DNA of 64,000 nt from Mycobacterium sp. SMC-4 (GCF_025263265.1 NZ_CP079869.1:4092001-4156000); one strand, 5' to 3'. Shown: positions 8,431 through 16,634, numbered from the stretch's first letter. Notes: generated from the letters alone by a model not told the origin. Numbers and translations are program-made.

Positions 8431-9222
8431 GTGACGCGAAGCACTCGGCTGGCCCCGATGATCGGGTCCGAGGCGGCCGGTGCGGGCTCGGTCGTCCGGT
8501 CCCCCAAGACCGCGGAGCTGGTCGCCGGAACACTGCGGCGCATGGTGGTCGACGGTCAACTCAAGGACGGCGACTTCCTGCCCAACGAGGCCGAGCTGAT
8601 GGCGCATTTCGGGGTCAGTCGACCCACCCTGCGCGAAGCGGTGCGGGTGCTGGAGTCCGAGCGCCTCGTCGAGGTGCGCCGTGGTTCGCGCACCGGCGCG
8701 CGGGTGCGGGTGCCCGGCCCGGAGGTGGTGGCGCGTCCCGCAGGTCTGCTGCTGGAGTTGTCCGGCGCGACGATCGCCGACCTGTTGACCGCGAAGTCCG
8801 GTATCGAACCGATGGCGGCCCGGTTGCTGGCCGAGTCTGGATCCGCCGAGGCGTTCGACGAGCTCGAGGAGATGCTCGCGGCCCTGATCACCGAGGGCTG
8901 GCGCTCCGAGAGGCTGGCCGAGACCACCGGCGCCTTCCACCTGCGGGTGGTGCAGCTGTCGGGCAATGCGACGCTGAGCATCGTCGCCGGCATGCTGCAC
9001 GAGATCACGGTGCGCCACACCGCCTTCGTGTTCAAGGAGCGTCGGCCGGTCTCGAAGGCCGACTACGGCACGCTGATGCGCTCCTACCGCCGCTTGATGC
9101 AGTATCTGCGCGCCGGCGATGCGGCCGGCGCCGAAACTCATTGGCGTAAGCACCTCGACAAGACCCGCGAGCTGTTGCTGGCCGGGCTGGAGAGCGTGTC
9201 GATCCGCGACGTGATGGGCTGA
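8431..9222 (+). CDS. FadR/GntR (FCD) family transcriptional regulator
   Basis: 263 residues from the GTG at 8431, which has GGGAG at a normal distance; a GTG at 8425 in the same frame sits too close to that site. Residues about 28-95 form a GntR winged helix (NEAELMAHFGVSRPTLREAVRVLESERLVEVRRGSRTGARV). Residues about 105-245 are an FCD effector domain with acidic and His positions (FHLRVVQLSGN, ETHWRKHLD) that usually bind a metal and a carboxylate or acyl-CoA ligand. It is divergent from fadA-echA-fadE, so it probably represses that operon in response to a fatty-acid or CoA intermediate. The gene ends 6 nt from the convergent DUF3556 gene. Confidence 0.9.
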   Translation: MTRSTRLAPMIGSEAAGAGSVVRSPKTAELVAGTLRRMVVDGQLKDGDFLPNEAELMAHFGVSRPTLREAVRVLESERLVEVRRGSRTGARVRVPGPEVVARPAGLLLELSGATIADLLTAKSGIEPMAARLLAESGSAEAFDELEEMLAALITEGWRSERLAETTGAFHLRVVQLSGNATLSIVAGMLHEITVRHTAFVFKERRPVSKADYGTLMRSYRRLMQYLRAGDAAGAETHWRKHLDKTRELLLAGLESVSIRDVMG

Positions 9223-9228
9223 CACGCC

Positions 9229-10971
9229 TCAGGGGGAGGCGGCGGCGTCCTTCTGCCAGGTGACGTGCACCGGGACGGTGTCGTCCCAGGGCTGGCGGGT
9301 GACCATGTCGGCAACCATGACGTAGCCGCGTTCGAACTCGCCGGTGGCAGCGTCGACCAGACGGTATTCCTGACGCTGCCGGTGGATGGGTTGAGCGTCG
9401 AGCAGCAGCACCCGCACCTCGCCGGGCTCAAACCGGCAGCGCTTCTGCAGCGCCGCGATCAACTGCTCGTTGTGCATGTGCCCGTCGCCGAAGTTCCAGC
9501 CGATGGCGGTACTGCAGATCCGTTCGCCGTCGGTGAGCACGTAGTCGGCCTCATTGTGACCGGCCATCGCGCGGTGGGCGAGGGTGAACATCGCCCGGCC
9601 GTGGGTGTTGAACGACCGGAACGCATAGCCCATGTACTGGTAGACCTCGGCAATCTCCTTGCTGCCGTAGAACTTCTCCATCTGCGCGGCGGGCATGCTG
9701 GCGATGGCCACGATGCCGTCGGTGATCTTCTGCGCCGCCGACGGTTTGACACACCACAGCGAGGTGTCCCAGTTGCCGGCGTAGTAGCGCATGCCGGGCA
9801 GGAAGGACACCTTGCGGGGGAACAGGTTTCCCAGCACGACGGTTCCGGCGACGACGGCGAAGAGCACCAGCGGCCACGGCGATTGCAGATCGGCCAGACC
9901 GATTTCGGCGTTGCCGACGAACAGCGCCAGGACGCTGAACATCATGAATACATTCCATTCCAGCGGCACCCCCATCGGGATCGCCGACAGGATGCCGAAG
10001 TGGAAGACCAGCATCACGAACGCCGCGACGACCATGGCCCACCCGCCGTGGGAGAAGAACAGCACCAGCGGAACCAGCATCTCGATCGCCGTCGAGAAGT
10101 GCGCCAGCACGCGCGAGGCGCGGCCCGGCCGCAGATCGTCGGGGAAGCGCTCGAAGAACTTGCGCTTGATCCAGCGCGGTCGGATCACCGGGTTGTTGCT
10201 CATCATCGTGGAGATGACGAACGGGAAGTGTTTGTTGAGCTTCGAGGTCGCCGCGCCCATCCAGATCACCAGGCACACCAGTTTGGCGGCGATGACGATG
10301 TCGGCGCCGCTGAACAGGAAACACACCGCCAGCGATCCGTAGACCTCGCCGCGCGCAGCCAGGAAGATCACCTTGTCGCGCAGCCCGGCCACCGCGAGCA
10401 CCGTCAGAATGGCTGCGGTCTGCCACACCGGCAGTACACCGACCTCGGAGCCCAGTTCGGGGATCGGACCGGTGCCGTCGGAGAACAATGCCACCACCAG
10501 CAGCACCAGCAGTGCGGCGTAGAGCAGGACGTCCACCGGGGTCCGGGTGTCGCCGGCGGTCAGCGGGATGCGGCCGGGCCACGGTGGCAGCCTGATCGTG
10601 TTGGGCCGCAACCAGTACAGGATCGAGCCCATCGGCGGGAAGAACCGGTTGTTCAGCGGTCCGAAACCGCAGCCGAGGCCGACGACCTCGAACAGCATCG
10701 TGTAGAAGACGACTTTCTGGTAGACGATCGGCTCGTGATACCAGTCGGTGACGTTGGTGAACCCATCGATCCCGGTGGTGGTCAGCACCACCAACCACGC
10801 GCCCAGCACGTACAGCAAGATCTTCACGACGTAGAACAGGTGCATCACCACCGGAGTGCCGAAGCCCACCTCGGCCCAATGCCGGGCCATCGGGACGATG
10901 CGTTCGGCGCGGCTGCCCTTGCTCCATTCCGCGTAGTCGACGACGGGCGCGTCCTGTTTGAGAAACCCCAT
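9229..10971 (-). CDS. DUF3556 family integral membrane protein
   Basis: 580 residues, matching the usual length of the actinobacterial DUF3556 family. About eight to ten hydrophobic segments occupy residues 40-390 (for example VVMHLFYVVKILLYVLGAWLVV and VPLVLFFSHGGWAMVVAAF). A hydrophilic C-terminal half of about 190 residues follows, including RSFNTHGRAMFTLAHRAM and GDGHMHNEQLIAALQ. The function of the family is unknown. A KstR-type operator overlaps its promoter, so it probably belongs to the steroid/lipid regulon. The -10 box predicts a leaderless mRNA starting at the ATG. It could be a membrane oxidoreductase or lipid-handling protein, but nothing seen proves this. Confidence 0.82.
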   Translation of the reverse strand: MGFLKQDAPVVDYAEWSKGSRAERIVPMARHWAEVGFGTPVVMHLFYVVKILLYVLGAWLVVLTTTGIDGFTNVTDWYHEPIVYQKVVFYTMLFEVVGLGCGFGPLNNRFFPPMGSILYWLRPNTIRLPPWPGRIPLTAGDTRTPVDVLLYAALLVLLVVALFSDGTGPIPELGSEVGVLPVWQTAAILTVLAVAGLRDKVIFLAARGEVYGSLAVCFLFSGADIVIAAKLVCLVIWMGAATSKLNKHFPFVISTMMSNNPVIRPRWIKRKFFERFPDDLRPGRASRVLAHFSTAIEMLVPLVLFFSHGGWAMVVAAFVMLVFHFGILSAIPMGVPLEWNVFMMFSVLALFVGNAEIGLADLQSPWPLVLFAVVAGTVVLGNLFPRKVSFLPGMRYYAGNWDTSLWCVKPSAAQKITDGIVAIASMPAAQMEKFYGSKEIAEVYQYMGYAFRSFNTHGRAMFTLAHRAMAGHNEADYVLTDGERICSTAIGWNFGDGHMHNEQLIAALQKRCRFEPGEVRVLLLDAQPIHRQRQEYRLVDAATGEFERGYVMVADMVTRQPWDDTVPVHVTWQKDAAASP

Positions 10972-10978
10972 GCCGGTC

Positions 10979-10996
10979 AGACTAGAACGTGTTCCA
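10979..10996 (-). promoter_or_regulatory. KstR-type operator overlapping a leaderless promoter (DUF3556 gene)
   Basis: TAGAACGTGTTCCA (10983-10996) fits the KstR consensus TNNAACNNGTTNNA at every fixed position. On the minus strand its end runs into the -10 box TAGTCT (10979-10984), which lies 7 nt before the ATG at 10971. Bound KstR would cover the promoter. Confidence 0.7.
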
Positions 10997-11071
10997 GTTT
11001 CCGCTATGCCGATTGTGCCGTTTCATCCGAGACACGCCGGGCGCGGCGGATGAAACCGCACGTTCGCCGGA

Positions 11072-11593
11072 CTACGCGGTGGTCTTGGCCGGGGGGCGAT
11101 AGAAGATCACCAGCTGGCCGATGCCACCGGCCAGGCCCAGCACCGCCGCGATCAGCAGACCCCACCAGCCGAACAGGAAGTCGTAGAACGCGGTCCCGGA
11201 GAACAACAGGTAGTCCAAGCTGAGCCTCCCCGCGCCGAGGGTCGCCACCGCCAGCGCCGAAACGGCCAACACCAGGTTGTACTCCCAGCCCTCCTTGACG
11301 ATGAAGAATCCGTTGGGCTTGTGCACGGTCCACGCCGCGACCAGCATCAGCGCCACAAACCCGGCGGCCGGCACCGGGGTCAGCAAACCGACCGCCAGCC
11401 CGATACCCGCGGCCATCTCGGTGGTCGCGGCCACCCGGGCGTGGAACATGCCCGGCTTCATCCCCATGCTGTCGAACCAGCCGGCGGTGCCCTTGAGCCC
11501 GCCCTTGCCGAAGAACTTGTTGTAACCGTGCGCGGCCATGGTCAGACCAAGGACAACGCGCAGGATCAATACTCCAACGTCATAGGCAGTCAT
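11072..11593 (-). CDS. DoxX family membrane protein
   Basis: 173 residues with four predicted membrane helices. The DoxX fold is indicated by the N-terminal LILRVVLGLTMAAHGYNKFFG, the central VAATTEMAAGIGLAVGLLTPVPAAG, the VHKPNGFF loop and the EYNLVLAVSALAVATLGAGRLSLD segment. DoxX-like proteins are small redox-linked membrane subunits; in mycobacteria one works with SodA and SseA in oxidative-stress defence, but paralogues are numerous and this one cannot be tied to that complex. It sits between the DUF3556 and carotenoid oxygenase genes, all on the minus strand, with its own leaderless-type promoter. Confidence 0.88.
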   Translation of the reverse strand: MTAYDVGVLILRVVLGLTMAAHGYNKFFGKGGLKGTAGWFDSMGMKPGMFHARVAATTEMAAGIGLAVGLLTPVPAAGFVALMLVAAWTVHKPNGFFIVKEGWEYNLVLAVSALAVATLGAGRLSLDYLLFSGTAFYDFLFGWWGLLIAAVLGLAGGIGQLVIFYRPPAKTTA

Positions 11594-11600
11594 GTAACAG

Positions 11601-11606
11601 AACTTA
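11601..11606 (-). promoter_or_regulatory. Predicted -10 box (leaderless) of the doxX gene
   Basis: TAAGTT on the minus strand, 7 nt upstream of the ATG at 11593. No ribosome site fits between it and the start, consistent with a leaderless transcript. Confidence 0.5.
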
Positions 11607-11636
11607 GAACATCTGTCACGCGCCGCGCAGCCCCAC

Positions 11637-13079
11637 CTAGCCCCCGGCGGGTACCCAGTTGCCGTGGAAGCCGGCCGGCACCCGGTGCGGCAGTTCGATG
11701 GCGGCGACGTCGTCGAGGGTCTGGGCGTCCAGGATCGCCAGCTCGCTGCGATCGGTGGTGCGGTCGTAGATGTATCCCATCAGCACGCCGTCGTCCTCGT
11801 CGGCATCGGGGCTCGACGGGTGGAAGACGAACTCGCTCATGGCCTTCTGCTCGCCGAAGCACCGCGCGGCGTGGTTGCGACCGACGAAGTCGTGCTTGAG
11901 CAGCGCGTCACCGGGCTGACCTTCGATACCGAACGCAGCGGTATAGCCGTAGCGGTGACGCTTGCCCACCAGACGCTCGTCGATGCGGGGAAACTCCTGC
12001 CCTCGGTCGTCCAACCGCGTTTCACGCACCTTGCCGTCGGCCAGGTCCACGGTCCAGCGCTCGAGGGTGGGCGGGCCCTCGTTGGGGCCGCGCCGGTCGG
12101 TGTCGAACATCTTGGGATGTCGGATGACGTCGAGCACCACGGTGTCACCGTCGTCGTAGGCGTTGAGGGGATGAAAGACGTAGCAAGGCTCCACGTCGAA
12201 CCAGCGGACGTCGGCGTTGCCGCCCGAGCGCGGCATCACCCCGACACGGGCCGGGTAGCGCGGGTTCCAAGAGTACGGGAAGCGTCGATCGGCCGGGTCA
12301 CCGGCGGGCAGCCGGGCTGCGATCGGGTCTGGCACGCGCACGCGTCCGATCAACGCCGACAACACGATTCGTGCGGGCAGCCGAAGCGCGCGGGGCACCG
12401 TCATCGACACCGCCTGGCGGGCGTCGAAGGTGACCGGCAGGTCGTAGAACACCACGTGGTTTTCGGTCAGCGAGAAGTCGTGCATCATCGGGCTGCCGCC
12501 GACCTCGACGTCGACGGTTCTGCGTGCCCGCCCGTCGGTGCCGATGACCGAGTACTGCACCGTGTTGCCGCGCTGCATGCTGTAGGACACCGCGTGCAAC
12601 TCGCCGGTGACGGGGTCGCGTTTGGGGTGGGCGGTGTAGCCCCCGGTCAGCGTGCCATCGAAGTCGCACACCCCGACGGTGTCGAGTTCGTCGGTCAGTT
12701 CGTAGTTGGCGATCCCGCCCTCGACCAGCGCGAGCGTCTTGCCGGCGTGACCGATGACGTTGGTGTTGGCGCCGATCGAGGACGCCCCGAAATGGCCGGT
12801 CGGCGCCGGCTCACCGAGTATCTCGGACACCAACGGACTGCGGACCCACCGGTTGCGGTACCACTGCGCGCGGCCGTCGCGCAGCCGGATGCCGTGCACC
12901 ATCCCGTCGCCGATGAACCAGTGATAGAGCTCGGGGTCGACCTCGCCCACCGGGTTGGGACCGTTGCGTAGGTAGCGACCGTCGAGGTGTTCGGGGATCT
13001 GCCCCCGCACCGTCAGGTCGGTCAGGGTGAATTCTTCGGTCAGTGGCGCGAACGCGCCCTCCAGATAGCGGTTGCTCAT
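11637..13079 (-). CDS. Carotenoid cleavage oxygenase family protein
   Basis: 480 residues, the normal size for a carotenoid/lignostilbene dioxygenase. The opening (YLEG...GRYLRNGPNPV, YHWFIGDGMVHGIRLRDG) closely resembles M. tuberculosis Rv0654. All four iron-binding His are visible: His151 in TAHPKRDP, His200 in HDFSLTENHVVFYD, His303 in FHPLNAYDDG and His472 in VPAGFHGNW. The enzyme should therefore be a catalytically competent non-haem Fe(II) dioxygenase that cuts carotenoids or apocarotenals. Its start lies 14 nt from a double palindrome shared with the divergent TetR regulator, so it is almost certainly repressed by that protein. Confidence 0.93.
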   Translation of the reverse strand: MSNRYLEGAFAPLTEEFTLTDLTVRGQIPEHLDGRYLRNGPNPVGEVDPELYHWFIGDGMVHGIRLRDGRAQWYRNRWVRSPLVSEILGEPAPTGHFGASSIGANTNVIGHAGKTLALVEGGIANYELTDELDTVGVCDFDGTLTGGYTAHPKRDPVTGELHAVSYSMQRGNTVQYSVIGTDGRARRTVDVEVGGSPMMHDFSLTENHVVFYDLPVTFDARQAVSMTVPRALRLPARIVLSALIGRVRVPDPIAARLPAGDPADRRFPYSWNPRYPARVGVMPRSGGNADVRWFDVEPCYVFHPLNAYDDGDTVVLDVIRHPKMFDTDRRGPNEGPPTLERWTVDLADGKVRETRLDDRGQEFPRIDERLVGKRHRYGYTAAFGIEGQPGDALLKHDFVGRNHAARCFGEQKAMSEFVFHPSSPDADEDDGVLMGYIYDRTTDRSELAILDAQTLDDVAAIELPHRVPAGFHGNWVPAGG

Positions 13080-13092
13080 CGCGGACCCTTCT

Positions 13093-13128
13093 ATAACGCT
13101 GTTATTGATCTAGGTATAACAGCGTTAT
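13093..13128. promoter_or_regulatory. Double palindromic TetR operator
   Basis: Two copies of a 5-3-5 palindrome, ATAACGCTGTTAT (13093-13105) and ATAACAGCGTTAT (13116-13128), are exact reverse complements of each other with centres 23 bp apart. They fill the 55-bp gap between the carotenoid oxygenase ATG and the TetR ATG. Each copy can hold one regulator dimer; the spacing is about two helical turns. Confidence 0.85.
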
Positions 13129-13134
13129 GGCACG

Positions 13135-13800
13135 ATGGCAAGGGTGAGCGCGCCACGAGAATCGTTGATTGCCGCCGGAGTCGATCTGCTCGAGCTCGAG
13201 GGTGTCGCCGCACTCAGCGCCCGCAGCGTCGCCGGACGGGCCGGCACCTCGACGATGGCCGTCTACACCCACTTCGGCGGGATGACCGGCCTGCTCGACG
13301 CGATCGCCGGCGAGGTGTTCACCCGGTTCGCCCGGGCGCTGACCGAGGGCCCGGTGACCGAGGACCCGGTGGCCGATTTCCTGCGGATGGGGCTGGCCTA
13401 CTACCGCTTCGCGCTGGCACACCCGCAGCGCTACCAATTCATGTTCGGACCCTCCACGCCGACGTCGATCGCAGCTCACCGCAGCGACCTGACCGCGACC
13501 GGCAGCAGCACCGACCGCGCCGAGTGGGCCGCCTCGTTCGGCGCACTGCGGACCGCCGTGGAGCGGATGATGGCGGCGGGACGGATCCGCGACGACGACG
13601 CGCTGGCCGTGGCCGGACGGCTGTGGAGCCTCAATCACGGCGCGGTGACGCTCGAGCTCGCCGGCTTCTTCGGACAGGAGGGCCGCGGCGTCACCCACAT
13701 CCTCAGACCGTTGATCGTCGACACGCTGGTAGGGATGGGTGATGACCGGGATGCGGTCAACCGCTCACTGCAGGCGGCGGCCACGCTTGCCGAACCATGA
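13135..13800 (+). CDS. TetR/AcrR family transcriptional regulator
   Basis: 221 residues. The N-terminal helix-turn-helix is at about residues 8-50 (SLIAAGVDLLELEGVAALSARSVAGRAGTSTMAVYTHFGGMTGLLDAIA). The ligand domain carries the mycobacterial TetR_C blocks FLRMGLAYYRFALAHPQRYQFMF and AVAGRLWSLNHGAVTLELAGFF. The gene is divergent from the carotenoid oxygenase gene, and two palindromes lie between them, the downstream one ending 6 nt before its ATG, so it likely represses both genes. Ligand unknown; a carotenoid or apocarotenoid is a reasonable guess. Confidence 0.92.
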   Translation: MARVSAPRESLIAAGVDLLELEGVAALSARSVAGRAGTSTMAVYTHFGGMTGLLDAIAGEVFTRFARALTEGPVTEDPVADFLRMGLAYYRFALAHPQRYQFMFGPSTPTSIAAHRSDLTATGSSTDRAEWAASFGALRTAVERMMAAGRIRDDDALAVAGRLWSLNHGAVTLELAGFFGQEGRGVTHILRPLIVDTLVGMGDDRDAVNRSLQAAATLAEP

Positions 13801-13836
13801 CAGCCGCCCCAGAGACCGCGTCAGCGCGATGCCGGC

Positions 13837-15096
13837 TCAGCACGACAGTGCACGGGTGAGCCGATCGAGGTAGCTGTCGATATCGCCGATGGCCGACTGG
13901 GCGGCGTGCACACTGACCACCACGGTGTCCCCGATGCCGTGCACGCCGTGGGTGATGCCCATCATCGGAGACAGTGTGGGGAAGCCGGCGGTCAGCGTGA
14001 CCGCGGCTGCGCCGAACCTCAGATCCTTCGCGCCGCGGTTGACGCTGGAGACCACCGTGTTGCCGGTGACGGTCGCCGACCGCAATTGTGGGTCGAATTG
14101 CCTGACACCCCAACGCAGTAGGGGTGCCGGCAGCGCTGCAAACGCTGCCGCTTCGGCGCGCATCGCCGGGTGCGCGGCACGCCGGCGCCGCTGCTGCAGT
14201 TCGGCGGCGATGGCCCGAGCCCGGGGCGCGGCGGCCAGGTCCGGATACAGTCCGACGCCGACGTTGCCGAAGTGGTTGTTCGCCGCGCGGGGGCCGGGCT
14301 TGGCCATCGGCACCTCGGCACCCAACGCGGACGGATCGTCGCCGAGCTCGCGAAGGTGACCGGACAGCGCCTCCGAGACCGCGACCAGCGCGCCGACCGT
14401 CACCGTCGGGCCCGCGAGCTGGGCTCGTCGACACACCACGGTGCGCAGCCCCCGGGTACCCGATGGGCGGGTGTTGCTGCGCAGCACCGGCCGCGAATCC
14501 GCCTGCGCCGGAACCAATCCGGCGGTCGTGTCGCGCACCAGCCGGCGGTGGGCGCGGGCCGCACGAAAAGCCCGCAGGGGCAGCGACGCCGATGTCACCG
14601 TCGACTCTGCCACGGCGGGGACGTCGCCCGGGCGCCCGAACAGATATGCCGCCAGCGCCGAGGAACGTACCCCGTCGCTGAGTGCGTGACAGATCTGCAA
14701 CACCGCAACTGTCCCCTCCCCTACGCCCGGTACGTCGTCGATTTTCGGGAAAATGTGTAACCGCCAGGTGATTTCGCGGGCGTCGAGCTGGTCGGCGCCC
14801 AGCGCGGTGACCGCATCCAGGCACCGCTGCCAGCCGGGTTCGGAAAGTTCGTGCACCACGATCTGGTCAGCGCCGAGGTCGCGTGGCGCCCATCCCGGGT
14901 AGCTCCAGGAGTTGCTGTCGTCAACCCGCAAACCGAACTCGGGACAGGCCCGCGCCCGACTGCGGATCGTGGTGAGGACCGAACCCAGATCCGGGGCGCG
15001 CCCGTCGAACGCATACAGCAGGAACTGGTCATCGGGCACCGACGCCGACATCCAGTACGTCTGCGCGTCGACCGCGGCGAGCCGGCGCACTGTCAT
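13837..15096 (-). CDS. WS/DGAT-like acyltransferase (wax ester synthase/diacylglycerol acyltransferase family)
   Basis: 419 residues from the ATG at 15096; the longer open frame upstream runs antisense through the neighbouring SDR and is rejected. The fold is that of the CoA-dependent acyltransferase superfamily: N-terminal VDAQTYWMS, the active-site block LQICHALSDG (His137, Asp141) and a C-terminal region GFPTLSPMMGITHGVHGIGDTVVVSVHAA like the WS/DGAT C-domain. The classical HHxxxDG appears as CHxxxDG, keeping the catalytic second His. It is about 40-50 residues shorter than typical mycobacterial Tgs proteins. Expected role: esterification of an acyl-CoA with an alcohol or diacylglycerol. 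Divergent from an SDR by only 24 bp. Confidence 0.75.
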   Translation of the reverse strand: MTVRRLAAVDAQTYWMSASVPDDQFLLYAFDGRAPDLGSVLTTIRSRARACPEFGLRVDDSNSWSYPGWAPRDLGADQIVVHELSEPGWQRCLDAVTALGADQLDAREITWRLHIFPKIDDVPGVGEGTVAVLQICHALSDGVRSSALAAYLFGRPGDVPAVAESTVTSASLPLRAFRAARAHRRLVRDTTAGLVPAQADSRPVLRSNTRPSGTRGLRTVVCRRAQLAGPTVTVGALVAVSEALSGHLRELGDDPSALGAEVPMAKPGPRAANNHFGNVGVGLYPDLAAAPRARAIAAELQQRRRRAAHPAMRAEAAAFAALPAPLLRWGVRQFDPQLRSATVTGNTVVSSVNRGAKDLRFGAAAVTLTAGFPTLSPMMGITHGVHGIGDTVVVSVHAAQSAIGDIDSYLDRLTRALSC

Positions 15097-15103
15097 GGTG
15101 GCC

Positions 15104-15113
15104 ACGTTAGGCT
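15104..15113. promoter_or_regulatory. Overlapping divergent leaderless -10 boxes
   Basis: On the minus strand TAACGT (15104-15109) lies 7 nt before the ATG at 15096. On the plus strand TAGGCT (15108-15113) lies 7 nt before the GTG at 15121. The two boxes share bases 15108-15109, so polymerase can occupy only one at a time. Confidence 0.6.
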
Positions 15114-15120
15114 GTGGCAC

Positions 15121-15933
15121 GTGTCGCTGTTGCCTCCTGTCCGGAAAACAGCAGCGGCGCTGATCACCGGTGCGTCCTCGGGAATCGGCGAACACATCGC
15201 CCGCGAGCTCAGCAGACGCGGCTACCCCGTCCTTCTGGTCGCCCGCCCGTCCGACCGGCTGCACGCGTTGGCCCGGACTCTGGGCCCGACGGCCCACCCG
15301 CTCCCGGCAGACCTGACCGACCCGACGGCCCGGGCCGCACTTCCGACCCGGGCCGCCGAGCTCGGCCTCGAGGTCGACATCCTGGTCAACAACGCCGGTG
15401 CGGCCAACCTCGGCCGGGTCGCGGACGTGGCAGTGGCCGACGAGCTGGCGCTGGTGGAACTCGACGTCTGCGCGGTGGTGGACCTGTGTGGTCGATTCGT
15501 GCCGGGCATGGTGGCGCGGCGGCGCGGCGCGGTGCTCAACGTGGCATCGGTGGGCGCATTCGGACCTGTACCGTTCCAGGCGTCCTACGGCGCGGCCAAG
15601 GCGTTCGTGCTGTCCTACAGCGAGGCGCTGCGTGAGGAGTTGCGGGCCAGCGGGGTGACGGCGTCGGTGGTATGTCCGGGCCCGGTGCGCACCGGATTCG
15701 GCGCGCGTGCCGGCATCCCGGACGAGGAAGCCGAGAAGATGCTGCCGAAGTTCCTGTGGCAGCAACCCGAGTCGGTGGCCCGCACCGCCGTCGACGGCCT
15801 GGCCCGCGGCCGGGCCGTCATCGTCCCCGGGGCTGCGAACGCCGCCGCGGCGCTGCTCTACCGGCTGGCCCCGCGGCGGGTGCTGCTACCGCTTCTGGCG
15901 CGCAGCCACCCTGCACGCCGCACGCTGGGTTAG
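15121..15933 (+). CDS. SDR family NAD(P)-dependent oxidoreductase
   Basis: 270 residues from the GTG at 15121, supported by the leaderless-type -10 box 7 nt upstream. Cofactor loop TGASSGIG at residues 16-23, then VARPSDRL after strand 2 that favours NADP, NNAG in the middle, and YGAAK with Tyr156 and Lys160. The C-terminal helix-rich extension (AAAALLYRLAPRRVLLPLLARSH) resembles DltE/YqjQ-type and 17-beta-HSD-like SDRs that act on acyl or sterol ketones. Its stop codon interlocks with the stop of the convergent Mce-associated gene (TTAG, 15930-15933). Confidence 0.88.
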   Translation: MSLLPPVRKTAAALITGASSGIGEHIARELSRRGYPVLLVARPSDRLHALARTLGPTAHPLPADLTDPTARAALPTRAAELGLEVDILVNNAGAANLGRVADVAVADELALVELDVCAVVDLCGRFVPGMVARRRGAVLNVASVGAFGPVPFQASYGAAKAFVLSYSEALREELRASGVTASVVCPGPVRTGFGARAGIPDEEAEKMLPKFLWQQPESVARTAVDGLARGRAVIVPGAANAAAALLYRLAPRRVLLPLLARSHPARRTLG

Positions 15934-16634
15934 ACCGGGTCGAATTCCGAGATCAGCCAGCGGTCGTCGACCTTCTGCAGCGTCACCCGCACACTCGACG
16001 CGGTGTCGGTCGGCGGGTCCTGACCGACGGTGACGGTCTGGTTGACGAACACCAGGACGACCGCCTCGGTGGGATCGGCCGACACCGACGCCGCCGCCGG
16101 CACCGACGCCACCGCGGCAATGTTCTGTTCCTTTGCGCCCGGTATCACGACGTCGTTGGTCAACGACGTGTAGGAGTCCCGGAAGTCGCCGGTGAGCAGT
16201 TCGCGGGCATCCCCGAGCTGCTGCTCGACTCGGTCGGGGGTATAGGACAGCAGCGCGATCGTGCTGTCCTTGGCGGCTTGCACGGCGGCCATCCCGGCGA
16301 GCTCGCTGCTGCGCACCGAGTTGTCCTGCCACTTGAGGAACCCGGCACCCAACGCGAGCACCAGCGCGAGCGCTGGCAGCAACCCGAAGGCGACGACGCG
16401 CTTCCCGTCGATGCCGCGCTTGACCGGCCCGGCTGTAACGGCCTCGGGTTCGGCAGCCGCAGGCTCGACGGCCTCGGTGGCCTCAGGCTCGACGGCCCCG
16501 GTCTCGGCGGCGTCACTTTCGACGGCGTCAGGTTCGGCAGCCGGGGTCTCGGTCTCGGCGCGGTCTGCTGCGTCGCCCACTGTCGGGTCCTGTTCTGTTT
16601 CCGGGATGGCGTTGTCGTCGGGTTCGTTGCTCAT
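15930..16634 (-). CDS. Mce-associated membrane protein (second of two)
   Basis: 234 residues. The first 70 are an acidic, Glu/Ala/Pro-rich disordered tail, followed by one membrane helix (VVAFGLLPALALVLALGAGFLKW) and an extracytoplasmic domain of about 130 residues with an NTF2-like alpha/beta pattern ending WLISEFDPV. This is the architecture of Mam proteins encoded at the end of mycobacterial mce operons, which stabilise the transporter. The start overlaps the preceding mam gene by 4 nt (ATGA). Last gene of the operon; no room for a terminator before the convergent SDR. Confidence 0.85.
   Translation of the reverse strand: MSNEPDDNAIPETEQDPTVGDAADRAETETPAAEPDAVESDAAETGAVEPEATEAVEPAAAEPEAVTAGPVKRGIDGKRVVAFGLLPALALVLALGAGFLKWQDNSVRSSELAGMAAVQAAKDSTIALLSYTPDRVEQQLGDARELLTGDFRDSYTSLTNDVVIPGAKEQNIAAVASVPAAASVSADPTEAVVLVFVNQTVTVGQDPPTDTASSVRVTLQKVDDRWLISEFDPV

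Noticed and set aside
9265..11223. 652-codon plus-strand open frame opposite the DUF3556 gene
   Set aside because: Low-complexity His/Arg/Asp composition, no ribosome site and no recognisable domain; antisense of a conserved membrane protein.
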